Assembly: GCF_019331795.1 (NCBI RefSeq)
Contig: NZ_JAHPZL010000002.1
Location: forward strand, 41,914-74,695
Source: Austwickia sp. TVS 96-490-7B
GTDB taxonomy: Bacteria; Actinomycetota; Actinomycetes; Actinomycetales; Dermatophilaceae
Direction: 5' to 3'
Length of the DNA: 32,782 nt
Position numbers and translations under genes: made by a program. Positions 23,158 through 31,277 of this stretch are shown piece after piece. How positions within the stretch are numbered: position 1 is the stretch's first letter; each line of letters starts with the position of its first letter. The notes beneath the pieces were generated by a model. The model saw only the letters and a program-made list of their open reading frames with translations. It did not search any database and was not told the DNA's origin.

Positions 23158-24005
23158 CCTTTGACGGCTCCTGCTGATAGTCCGGAGACCATGCGGTGTT
23201 GTACCGCGAGGAAGAAGAGCACGACGGGCATGGTCAGTAGGGTTGATGCCGCCATGATTGATCCCCAGTCGGCAGTGTTTTCGCCAAAAAATTTTTGGAG
23301 CCCGATTGCGACGGTGTATTTCTGCTGATCTTGCAGGAAAGTCAATGCAAAAATGAATTCGTTCCATGCGGTGATGAAGGAAAACACGCTGGTTGCGACC
23401 AGCCCGGGGGCGACGAGGGGGAGGAGGATCTGCCGAAACATTTGGATCCAGCTGCATCCGTCGACGTACGCCGCTTCTTCTACTTCGCGGGGGATGGCGG
23501 CGACGAAACCACGTAGCTGCCATACCGCGAAGGGCAGCGAGAACGCGAGATACACGATGGACAAGCCGAGCAGACTGTTGAGCATGTGTAGTGAACGGGC
23601 CTGCAGGAATAGTGGGATGACCAGTGCTTCTAGGGGGATCATTTGAGCGATGAGGATCATGACCATCACTGTGGTGCGACAACGGAACTGAAAACGTGCG
23701 ACCGCCACTGCGGCGAGGAGCGCCACCAGTGAGCTCACGGTCACGGTCAGTGCGGCGACGATGGCGGAATTCATCAGGTAGCGGCCAAAGCCGGCTCGGG
23801 ACCACACCAGCTGGACATGTTCCCAGCTGACTCCGCTGGGGAGCAGGTTGCCGCCGCGGGCACTGGCGTGCGGGTCGACGGCGGTGGAGACCATCCAGTA
23901 CGCCGGGAACAGGGTGAAGGTCAGCAGGGCGATGACTCCGACACTGTGCCAACACATCTGGCGGGTACGCCGGAAGGTCGTCTGTCGCCTTGCGGTGGCC
24001 TTCAC
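23154..24005 (-). CDS. ABC sugar transporter permease (MalG type)
   Basis: A 283-residue inner-membrane permease with six predicted helices, beginning SVGVIALLTFTLFPAYWMVS. The EAA loop that docks the ATPase reads EVEEAAYVDGCSWIQMFRQI, ending LPLVAP. It forms a heterodimer with the MalF-type permease just upstream. I chose the GTG at 24005, with AGGAGG five bases before it, inside the 3' end of the MalF gene; its GTGA overlap with that stop shows coupling. The longer frame to 24290 lies in the upstream gene. Carbohydrate uptake CUT1 family; substrate inferred from context. Confidence 0.93.
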   Translation of the reverse strand: MKATARRQTTFRRTRQMCWHSVGVIALLTFTLFPAYWMVSTAVDPHASARGGNLLPSGVSWEHVQLVWSRAGFGRYLMNSAIVAALTVTVSSLVALLAAVAVARFQFRCRTTVMVMILIAQMIPLEALVIPLFLQARSLHMLNSLLGLSIVYLAFSLPFAVWQLRGFVAAIPREVEEAAYVDGCSWIQMFRQILLPLVAPGLVATSVFSFITAWNEFIFALTFLQDQQKYTVAIGLQKFFGENTADWGSIMAASTLLTMPVVLFFLAVQHRMVSGLSAGAVKG

Positions 24006-24958
24006 AATTCCTCCTGGGTGAACACGGTCTTCAGATAGACGGTGGTGATGGCGAGGAGTAGCAGCGTCAGGAGGACCGCTATGGCTGAGCCGAGTCCGTA
24101 TTTGCCTTGCCCGAAGCTGGTGGCATAACTCCACACGCCGAGGTTGGCGACGTCTTTGTTGGTGCCGCCTCCGCCGGGCATCAGGTAGATCTGGGTGAAC
24201 ACTTTGAAATCCCAAATGGTCGACAGGATGGTCACCACTGCGAAGATCGGTGAGAGGGCGGGCACGGTGATATTCCAGAACCGGCGCCACGCCCCGGCCC
24301 CGTCCATGATGGCCGCTTCGTAGAGGTCTGTCGGGACAGTCGACAATCCAGCGAGGACGGTGATCGCCACGAAGGGGAATCCGTGGTGGACCACGTTGAG
24401 TCCAGCGATGACAAAGAATGATGTCCGGTTGAGGAACCAGTTGATCTGTCCGGTGTCTATCAAGCCGAGGCCGCCAAGGACGTGGGTGACGAAGCCGTCT
24501 CCGGGGTCACAGAGGAACACCCACACGTAGGTGCCAGTGATCGCGGGGACAGCCCAGGCGACCAGGACAGCGGCAGCAGTGACCTGGCGAACCCGGCGGG
24601 GCAAGGTGTGGAGAAACAAGGCGACGAGCGTGCCCAGGACTACTGTCGCGGCGACACAACCGGCGGCAAATCCGACAGTGTTGGGCAGCACCGTCGTCCA
24701 CAGATAAGGGTCGCCGAGAATTTTTCGATAGTTGTCCAGCCCCACCCAGTGGGTGGTGCCCCGGGTAATTTCCCGCAGGCCGTACTGCTGAAAGGACAGC
24801 CACACCACTCGAATCAGCGGCCACCCCATGAGGACAGCCATGATGACCAGGGTTGGCGTCAACAGAAGCCACGGCCTGAGTCGGAGGGTGTTCAGATGGC
24901 CGAGGCGACCTCGTAGGTGGGGGAGGCCATGCCGCTTATCAGTGATCACGTTGTTCAC
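24002..24958 (-). CDS. ABC sugar transporter permease (MalF type)
   Basis: A 318-residue permease of the CUT1 family. Membrane helices begin at WLLLTPTLVIMAVLMGWPLI, and the EAA loop is YEAAIMDGAGAWRRFWNITV, followed by PALSPIF. The GTG at 24958 overlaps the binding-protein stop by four bases (GTGA), so translation is probably coupled. Pairs with the MalG-type permease. No ATP-binding subunit is encoded in this operon; actinobacterial CUT1 systems often share a single MsiK-type ATPase encoded elsewhere, and I infer the same. Confidence 0.93.
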   Translation of the reverse strand: MNNVITDKRHGLPHLRGRLGHLNTLRLRPWLLLTPTLVIMAVLMGWPLIRVVWLSFQQYGLREITRGTTHWVGLDNYRKILGDPYLWTTVLPNTVGFAAGCVAATVVLGTLVALFLHTLPRRVRQVTAAAVLVAWAVPAITGTYVWVFLCDPGDGFVTHVLGGLGLIDTGQINWFLNRTSFFVIAGLNVVHHGFPFVAITVLAGLSTVPTDLYEAAIMDGAGAWRRFWNITVPALSPIFAVVTILSTIWDFKVFTQIYLMPGGGGTNKDVANLGVWSYATSFGQGKYGLGSAIAVLLTLLLLAITTVYLKTVFTQEEL

Positions 24959-26241
24959 TGGGCGGTAAAGATGTCGTCCATGTCTTTCGCTGCGGTTTCA
25001 GCTGCCTGTCGTGGCGCGGCTTTGCCGGACAGGATTGACTGCATCATCGTCGGGATCACTTTCTTGCCCTGAACCTTTCCCCACAGCGGGCTGACCGGTA
25101 CGGATGCCGCGCCCTGGCTCATCTGGGTGGCGAAGACCTTGGTGATGTCATCACCGGATGTGGCCCGGTCGCTGAGCAGGCTGGTACGACCGGGGAAGTA
25201 GTGGGATTCCTGGCCCCAGCGGGTGGCGAGATCACCGGTGGTCATGAGCTTCACAAACTCGAACGCCAACTTCTTATTGTTGCTCTTCTCGAAGATGGCG
25301 AGATGAGAGCCGCCAGCGAAGGATTGCGCCATGCCGTTTTTTCCGGGGACGGTGAAAGCGCCGGTCTTGGCTGCCACAGTGGGGGAGTTCTTCCTCAGCG
25401 TGGTGGGGGTCCAAGACCCAGCCACGACCATTCCGACGTTTCCTTTCCCGTATGCCGTCAGGACGTCCTTTTCATTCCAGGTGGCAGCAGCCGGTGTGGA
25501 GGACTTCTGGGTGAGAGCGATGTCGGCGAGGAAGGTGATGCCTTCGACAGCATGGGTGTCACTGATCCGCGACGTCCACCGATCCCCGTCGAGGGCGGCA
25601 AGAGTGCCACCCGCCCCCCAAATGAAAGGCGTGACGGTAAATTCACTGGCTCCGGGGACCACGAAGGGGATCACGTCGGGCTGAGTCTTTTTGATCGCGT
25701 CGACCGCGGATTTCAGATCGGCCCACGTTTTTGGGGGCGTCGTGATGCCAGCTTTTGCGAAGATGTCCTTGTGGTAGAGGAAAGCGCGAATTCCGGCGTA
25801 CCACGGCATGCCATAGAGTTTGCCGTCGACGGTGCCAGCATCTTTCAACGCCGCCACCAGGTCGCCATCGAGCTTGGTGTCCTTGACCTGCTCAGTCAGG
25901 TCGGCTAGAGCGCCCGCGTCAGCGAACTCAGCTGTCCATGTGCTGCCCACCTCAGCCACATCGGGAGTGGTGCCACCAGCGATAGCGGTGGTGAACTTAT
26001 CTTTCGCGCTCGCCCACGGGACCATCTGGATGTCCAGATCAGCGGACGTGGTGTCCTTGAACATTTTTTTAGCGGCATCAAAGTAAGCGCTGGAGTCTGG
26101 GTTGGTTCCTTCCATGATCCAGACGGTGAGTTTCTTACCCGTCCCGTCGGCGTTCCCGGAGGATTTCTCGGTGCTGCTGCCGCAAGCGCTCAACGTCACC
26201 GCCAAGACGGTGGCGGCTACGGCGGCTGTTCGTATGCCCAT
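24955..26241 (-). CDS. ABC sugar transporter substrate-binding lipoprotein
   Basis: A 428-residue lipoprotein of the extracellular solute-binding family 1. The signal peptide ends in the lipobox LSAC with Cys20, which would be acylated and, given lnt in this window, N-acylated. The mature protein opens with KLTVWIMEGTNPDSSAYFDA and carries the family 1 hinge segments DGKLYGMPWYAGIRAFLYHK and GNVGMVVAGSWTP. The ATG at 26241 has GAGGAG five bases before it; a 9-bp hairpin lies in its leader. It is first in the operon with the two permeases, nagZ-murQ and the GHL10 gene. I infer a GlcNAc-MurNAc-type or amino-sugar ligand from context only; chitobiose is a serious alternative. Confidence 0.92.
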   Translation of the reverse strand: MGIRTAAVAATVLAVTLSACGSSTEKSSGNADGTGKKLTVWIMEGTNPDSSAYFDAAKKMFKDTTSADLDIQMVPWASAKDKFTTAIAGGTTPDVAEVGSTWTAEFADAGALADLTEQVKDTKLDGDLVAALKDAGTVDGKLYGMPWYAGIRAFLYHKDIFAKAGITTPPKTWADLKSAVDAIKKTQPDVIPFVVPGASEFTVTPFIWGAGGTLAALDGDRWTSRISDTHAVEGITFLADIALTQKSSTPAAATWNEKDVLTAYGKGNVGMVVAGSWTPTTLRKNSPTVAAKTGAFTVPGKNGMAQSFAGGSHLAIFEKSNNKKLAFEFVKLMTTGDLATRWGQESHYFPGRTSLLSDRATSGDDITKVFATQMSQGAASVPVSPLWGKVQGKKVIPTMMQSILSGKAAPRQAAETAAKDMDDIFTAQ

Positions 26242-26273
26242 CAGCTCTCCTCGTCGTTCCTGCGGGAGTACGC

Positions 26274-26296
26274 CGGGCCTGAGAAGATCAGGCCCG
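26274..26296 (-). promoter_or_regulatory. 9-bp hairpin in the leader of the sugar-uptake operon
   Basis: cgggcctga (26274-26282) and tcaggcccg (26288-26296) are exact inverted repeats around a 5-base loop, 32 bases before the binding-protein ATG. It may be an operator for a sugar-responsive repressor or an RNA element; no T-run follows. Confidence 0.5.
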
Positions 26297-26432
26297 ATGT
26301 AGACGTCCTGAATTGAATGGGGTGGGGGTAGCTTGATCCTGGAACCCCACGTTATTCGCTGACAGGGGAGGAATGCCGGTGACAACGACGGCCATGATTC
26401 CGTGAATGCTGTCACAGCAGGAGGGTCGCGCT

Positions 26433-27455
26433 ATGTCGGATCGACACGGTCCGGGTGACGTCGCGGCGGTGACCTTCTTCGGCGTTGATATCGGCGGCAC
26501 GGCGACCCGGGCGGTGTGGTGCGACCAAACCGGTCACGTCCTCGGAGTCGGCGTAGCCGCTGGGGGCAACCCGCGGAGTTCGCCCGGGGAGGTATCGACC
26601 TGTCTGACGGCAGCGATCTCCCGAGCACATGCGATGTCCGGCATCGATCTGACCGGCAGCGACAGTGCACAGGGCCGCCATGCCAGGGAGGCAGCACCCA
26701 TGATGGTGGGGGTGGGAGCTTCGGGTGCAGGGTCAGCCCGACGCGTTGACATTGAACGATCGGTGCATGCCGGGATCGCTGCTGCCGGTCTCACGGCCCC
26801 GGTGACTCTGGCGACCGACGTGGATATCGCCTTTCGGGCGGGCTCGTCATTGCTGGATGGGACGGTGCTCATCGCTGGGACAGGTGCGGTGGCCGCGACG
26901 TACCGTCGTGGGCGTCTCATCCACCGTCGGGACGGCCTGGGATGGCTACTCGGGGACACCGGGTCCGGGACGTGGATAGGGCGTCGCGTGTTGCGTGCTG
27001 TCGCAGCCCACGTTGATGGCGCCGGACCGGTGACATTGTTGACCGCGCGGGTGACTGCTGACTTGGGGATTTCACCTGACTGCTCGCCTCAGGATGTGAT
27101 CCGGGCCTGTGACGAACTGCGCCCCGCCGAGTGGGCACGATTCGCGCATGTCGCGGTGCAGCTCAGCGATGTTGATCCGGTCGCTGAAACGATCGTCGCC
27201 GACGCTGGCGCCGCACTGATATCGACATTGGCGGCGGCCCGGGGGAGTGCCACTGGGCCAGTCGTGCTGGCAGGGGGGCTTCTCGCCGATGGTCCGGTCC
27301 GTCACCGCATCGTGGCTGCTTTCCCTGAAGCGGTGTACGTCAACCACCCCGTGGTGGGTGCGTGCCTGCTCGCTGCGGAATCCGCCGGATACGACGCGAT
27401 CGACCGTACGTCGTTGGCCGCTGAACTGCGACAAAAAATACAGTTGGCGGCTTGA
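26433..27455 (+). CDS. BadF/BcrA-type N-acetylglucosamine (MurNAc/GlcNAc) kinase
   Basis: A 340-residue sugar kinase of the ASKHA fold. The phosphate-1 loop is FFGVDIGGTATRAVW (about 15-29), followed by ATDVDIAFRAG, the phosphate-2 loop LIAGTGAVAATY, the WLLGDTGSGTWIGRR block of the BadF/NagK group, and VLAGGLLADG near the adenosine site. It would phosphorylate GlcNAc and/or MurNAc at C6 with ATP; clostridial MurK, of this family, accepts both. It is divergent from the binding-protein gene with nagZ-murQ in that operon, so it can supply the MurNAc-6-phosphate that the MurQ domain needs. The ATG at 26433 has AGGAGGG seven bases before it; the in-frame ATG at 26406 is rejected. hflX follows after 28 bases. 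Confidence 0.88.
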   Translation: MSDRHGPGDVAAVTFFGVDIGGTATRAVWCDQTGHVLGVGVAAGGNPRSSPGEVSTCLTAAISRAHAMSGIDLTGSDSAQGRHAREAAPMMVGVGASGAGSARRVDIERSVHAGIAAAGLTAPVTLATDVDIAFRAGSSLLDGTVLIAGTGAVAATYRRGRLIHRRDGLGWLLGDTGSGTWIGRRVLRAVAAHVDGAGPVTLLTARVTADLGISPDCSPQDVIRACDELRPAEWARFAHVAVQLSDVDPVAETIVADAGAALISTLAAARGSATGPVVLAGGLLADGPVRHRIVAAFPEAVYVNHPVVGACLLAAESAGYDAIDRTSLAAELRQKIQLAA

Positions 27456-27483
27456 GCGCGTCCCGTGACACTCTGGAGGCACC

Positions 27484-29097
27484 ATGACGCGACCTTCCAG
27501 TGACTCCACCGCCACCTCTGCGGTCACCGACCTGTTCGCCACCCGCGCCAGCGCCCTCTCAGACGATGATGGCTGGCACCAGGACGATCCCGATTTCGTC
27601 TCCTATGACGGTGACCAGCTCGACCGTGAAGAACGCGCCGCGATGCGCCGCGTCGCCGGGCTGTCCACCGAACTCGAAGATGTCACCGAAGTCGAATACC
27701 GGGCATTGCGACTGGAACGAGTGGTCCTCGCCGCGGTGTGGTGCGATGGCACCGCACAGGACGCTGAAAACTCGATGCGGGAACTCGCTGCTCTCGCTGA
27801 AACCGCAGGATCTCAGGTCATGGCAGGCGTCCTGCAACGGCGACAGCGCCCTGACGCGGCGACCTACTTGGGATCGGGCAAAGCCGAAGAGCTCCGCGAC
27901 ATCGTCGCCGACGAAGGCGCCGACACCGTGGTCTGCGACGCAGAACTTTCCCCCAGTCAGCGACGCGCCCTCGAAGACATCGTCAAGGTCAAAGTCATCG
28001 ACCGGACCGCGCTGATCTTGGACATTTTCGCCCAACACGCACAATCCCGCGAAGGAAAAGCTCAAGTCGAACTGGCACAACTCCAATACTTACTGCCGCG
28101 TCTGCGCGGCTGGGGTGAATCGATGTCTAGGCAAGCCGGTGGCCGGGTCGCCGGTGGCGCCGGCATCGGATCGCGTGGCCCCGGTGAGACGAAGATCGAA
28201 CTCGACCGGCGCCGTATCAACTCCCGAATGGCCAAGTTGCGCCGCGAGATCCGCGCCATGAAAACCACCCGCGACACCAAACGTGGCGCTCGCCGGGACA
28301 ACGCTGTCCCTTCCGTGGTCCTCGCCGGATACACCAACGCTGGCAAATCGTCGCTGCTGAACCGACTCACCGGCGCTGGAGTCCTCGTGGAGAACGCCCT
28401 GTTCGCCACCCTCGACCCGACGGTACGGCGCGCCACCACCCCCGACGGCCGCCCCTACACTCTCTCCGACACGGTCGGCTTTGTGCGGAGCCTGCCGCAC
28501 CAACTTGTCGAAGCCTTCCGGTCCACCCTCGAAGAGGTCGCCGACGCTGACGTCCTCCTGCACGTCGTCGACGGCTCACACCCCGACCCTGAAGGTCAGA
28601 TCGTGGCCGTCCGGGAAGTTCTCGCCGACGTCATCGCCCAAGGTGCGGACAAAGCCCGCCTCACTGGTGAGAACGACCGGGACGCCCTGATCCGTGACGG
28701 CTGGTCCAGCGACCCCAGTGATCGTCAAGCTGCACGCGACGGACAGGACATCCACGTCGGTCCGCGCGAGATCGTGGTCATCAACAAAGCCGACGCTGCC
28801 GACCCCGACGTCCTCGCCCGCCTGCAACGACGCGAACGCGACATCATCGTCGTTTCCGCGCGCACCGGCACCGGACTGAGCGAACTCGCCGAGACCATTG
28901 CCGAACTCATCCCACGACCCGACATCGACCGGCAGCTGCTCATTCCTTACCACCGCGGTGACCTCGTCCACCGTCTCCACGAACACGCCGACATCCTCGC
29001 CGAAGAACACACCGCCGGAGGCACTCGACTGCACGTGCGCGTCCCGGTCGCGCTCGTCGACGAGACCACCCCGTACGTCGAAGACCCCCCAGCCTGA
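27484..29097 (+). CDS. hflX: GTPase HflX
   Basis: A 537-residue ribosome-associated GTPase that splits or rescues stalled ribosomes under stress. The N-terminal HflX domain (about 75-260) contains TYLGSGKAEEL and the conserved GSRGPGETKIELDRRRI (229-245). The GTPase domain has G1 GYTNAGKSS (282-290), G3 DTVGFVRSLPHQLVEAF (329-345) and G4 NKAD (434-437). About 35-40 extra hydrophilic residues (about 386-428, QGADKARLTGENDRDALIRD and onward) sit between G3 and G4, where most HflX proteins have a short loop. The N-terminal 70 residues are acidic and variable. The ATG has GGAGG just before it. Confidence 0.95.
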   Translation: MTRPSSDSTATSAVTDLFATRASALSDDDGWHQDDPDFVSYDGDQLDREERAAMRRVAGLSTELEDVTEVEYRALRLERVVLAAVWCDGTAQDAENSMRELAALAETAGSQVMAGVLQRRQRPDAATYLGSGKAEELRDIVADEGADTVVCDAELSPSQRRALEDIVKVKVIDRTALILDIFAQHAQSREGKAQVELAQLQYLLPRLRGWGESMSRQAGGRVAGGAGIGSRGPGETKIELDRRRINSRMAKLRREIRAMKTTRDTKRGARRDNAVPSVVLAGYTNAGKSSLLNRLTGAGVLVENALFATLDPTVRRATTPDGRPYTLSDTVGFVRSLPHQLVEAFRSTLEEVADADVLLHVVDGSHPDPEGQIVAVREVLADVIAQGADKARLTGENDRDALIRDGWSSDPSDRQAARDGQDIHVGPREIVVINKADAADPDVLARLQRRERDIIVVSARTGTGLSELAETIAELIPRPDIDRQLLIPYHRGDLVHRLHEHADILAEEHTAGGTRLHVRVPVALVDETTPYVEDPPA

Positions 29098-29162
29098 CCG
29101 ACATCCCCTCCGACGCGCGCCCCACCGACGAGACCGCACCCCCGGATGTCCCCAGCACCCCC

Positions 29163-29168
29163 TACGCT
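29163..29168 (+). promoter_or_regulatory. -10 box of leaderless dinG-like promoter
   Basis: TACGCT ends 6 bases before the GTG at 29175, with no ribosome binding site. If correct, the helicase gene has its own promoter rather than depending only on hflX readthrough. Confidence 0.45.
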
Positions 29169-29174
29169 GGGCCG

Positions 29175-31277
29175 GTGCCCGCCACCTTTGACCGTCTCGC
29201 CCTGCTGTCCGCTGCCGTCGGCGGCATCGGCGGCACTGAACGCCCCGGCCAGATCGACATGGTCCGTGCCGTGGACACCGCTGTCGACACCGGCAGGCAC
29301 CTTCTGGTCCAAGCGGGCACCGGTACTGGCAAATCTTTGGCCTACCTGGTGCCAGCGCTGGCCCACGCTGTGGAAACCGGCAACCCGGTGATCGTGGCGA
29401 CCGCCACGCTGGCCCTGCAAGCCCAAATCATTGACCGGGACCTGCCCCGCCTCGCTGACGCCGTCCGCGATCAGATCGGACGACGGCCGACGTATGCGTT
29501 GGTCAAAGGGCGACGACACTATCTGTGCCTGCACAAAACCGCTGGTGGCTTTCCCGTCGACGACGAAGACGCCCTTTTTGCCATGAGCAAGGAAACATCT
29601 CAGCTCGGCGAGGAAATCCTTCGGCTGCGCGACTGGGCTGACGACACTGACTCCGGGGACCGAGACGAGATCGTCCCCGGTGTCAGCGAACGCGCCTGGC
29701 GCCAGATGTCGGTCAGCGCCCGAGAATGCTTAGGCACCGCCTGCCCGATGCGCCAGGAATGCTTCGTCGAACGATCCCGCGCCGCCGCGCAAGACGTCGA
29801 CATCGTCGTCACCAACCACTCCTTCATGGCCATCGACGCCTTCGAAAACCGCAGTCTGCTCCCCGAACACGACCTGCTCGTCATCGATGAAGCCCACGAA
29901 CTCGTCGACCGAGTCACCGCGACCATCACCGACGAACTCTCACCCAGCACCGTCGCCACTGCCGCAAAAAAAGCCGCTCGACTCGCCGACACCGCAGCGC
30001 TCGCGGCCACTGGCGACCACCTCGAGGGAGCATTGGAAGGGGTGCCCGAAGGCCGACTCACGGAGCTTCCCGAACCTGTACTCCTGGCCCTGAGGCAGAT
30101 CCTGGATGCGGCGCGCACCGTGCAGTCCGCGTTGAAACCCGAACCGGGTCGGCGCCCCCCAGCCAACGGCGACGGCGACCGGGCGATGGCGCGGGCTGCT
30201 GTCGACGACGTTTTCATCGTGGCCGAGCGGCTCTTGGAAGGCCGTGAGCTCGACGTGGTGTGGTTGACCAGGGAGGTACGGCGTGGCCCCGTGCTGAGGG
30301 TCGCGCCGATGAGCGTGGCCATGCTGATGCGCGACACCCTGTTCACCGACCGCACGGTCGTCCTCACCTCCGCGACCTTGGAACTCGGTGGTGATTTCAC
30401 CGCTGTCGCAGGCACGATGGGGCTCGTCGGTGCGGATGCTCCCGACTGGGATGGCCTCGACGTGGGAAGTCCGTTTGACTACCAGTCGCAAGCCATCGCC
30501 TACGTCGCTCGGCATCTTCCTGCTCCGGGGAGAGATGGCACCGCGACGGCAGTATTCGACGAGATGGAAGCCCTGATCCGCGCTGCTGGGGGACGCACAC
30601 TCGGGTTGTTTTCCTCAATGCGGGCGGCGCGGGACGCCACAGAGACGCTGCGGACACGTCTGGGGGAGGAGTATCCCATCCTGTGCCAAGGTGACGATCA
30701 GATGCCGACCTTGGTCAGAGAATTCGCCCGGGACGCTCGCACCAGCCTGTTTGGCACGTTGTCGCTGTGGCAAGGCGTCGATGTCCCAGGTCCCTCATGC
30801 CAGTTGGTGATCATCGACCGCATTCCCTTCCCCCGCCCGGACGACCCACTCTCTAGTGCCCGTAGCGAACAGATCTCCCGCCGCGGTGGCAACGGTTTCA
30901 TGTCGGTCGCCGCGACCCACGCGGCATTGCGCCTCGCTCAGGGGGCGGGGCGTCTCGTGCGACATGCCGACGATCGGGGCGTGGTGGCATTCCTCGACCC
31001 TCGGATGATGACCGCCCGGTACGCCGGTTTTCTCCAGCGGTCATTGCCGCCGTTCTGGCCCACCACGGACACCGAGCTGGTCCGCTCGGCACTACAACGC
31101 CTCGACGCGAGCGCCGGTCCGGTATTTCCGGTGCGTGAACCCACCTCCCGCCCCGCCTCGCCGGAAGCCATTCGCGACGCCACCAGCGACGTCGCAGATC
31201 AGGGGACGAACGCGGCGCTCGATGAGTCCATCGAGGTCACCGCGTTGTCGGTGGGTCATGACAGGCTGACACAGTGA
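29175..31277 (+). CDS. DinG/XPD-like ATP-dependent DNA helicase
   Basis: A 700-residue superfamily 2 helicase with an iron-sulfur domain. Walker A is AGTGTGKSLAYLVP (47-60); the iron-sulfur ligands are Cys118 in HYLCLHK and Cys185, Cys190 and Cys196 in ARECLGTACPMRQECF; motif II is VIDEAHEL (236-243, DEAH). The second RecA domain has LTSATLELGG, SLWQGVDVPG, and motif VI QGAGRLVRHADDRGVVAFLDPR. Such enzymes unwind 5'-3' at forked or R-loop substrates in DNA repair. No exonuclease domain precedes the helicase. The start is GTG, probably leaderless. The stop overlaps the holA start by four bases (GTGA). Confidence 0.93.
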   Translation: MPATFDRLALLSAAVGGIGGTERPGQIDMVRAVDTAVDTGRHLLVQAGTGTGKSLAYLVPALAHAVETGNPVIVATATLALQAQIIDRDLPRLADAVRDQIGRRPTYALVKGRRHYLCLHKTAGGFPVDDEDALFAMSKETSQLGEEILRLRDWADDTDSGDRDEIVPGVSERAWRQMSVSARECLGTACPMRQECFVERSRAAAQDVDIVVTNHSFMAIDAFENRSLLPEHDLLVIDEAHELVDRVTATITDELSPSTVATAAKKAARLADTAALAATGDHLEGALEGVPEGRLTELPEPVLLALRQILDAARTVQSALKPEPGRRPPANGDGDRAMARAAVDDVFIVAERLLEGRELDVVWLTREVRRGPVLRVAPMSVAMLMRDTLFTDRTVVLTSATLELGGDFTAVAGTMGLVGADAPDWDGLDVGSPFDYQSQAIAYVARHLPAPGRDGTATAVFDEMEALIRAAGGRTLGLFSSMRAARDATETLRTRLGEEYPILCQGDDQMPTLVREFARDARTSLFGTLSLWQGVDVPGPSCQLVIIDRIPFPRPDDPLSSARSEQISRRGGNGFMSVAATHAALRLAQGAGRLVRHADDRGVVAFLDPRMMTARYAGFLQRSLPPFWPTTDTELVRSALQRLDASAGPVFPVREPTSRPASPEAIRDATSDVADQGTNAALDESIEVTALSVGHDRLTQ

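Noticed and set aside
23158-23955. Upstream extension of the NagZ-MurQ frame by 266 codons
   Set aside because: It overlaps the MalG-type permease almost completely and has no motif. The ATG at 23157 has a coupled ATGA overlap and gives the correct NagZ start.
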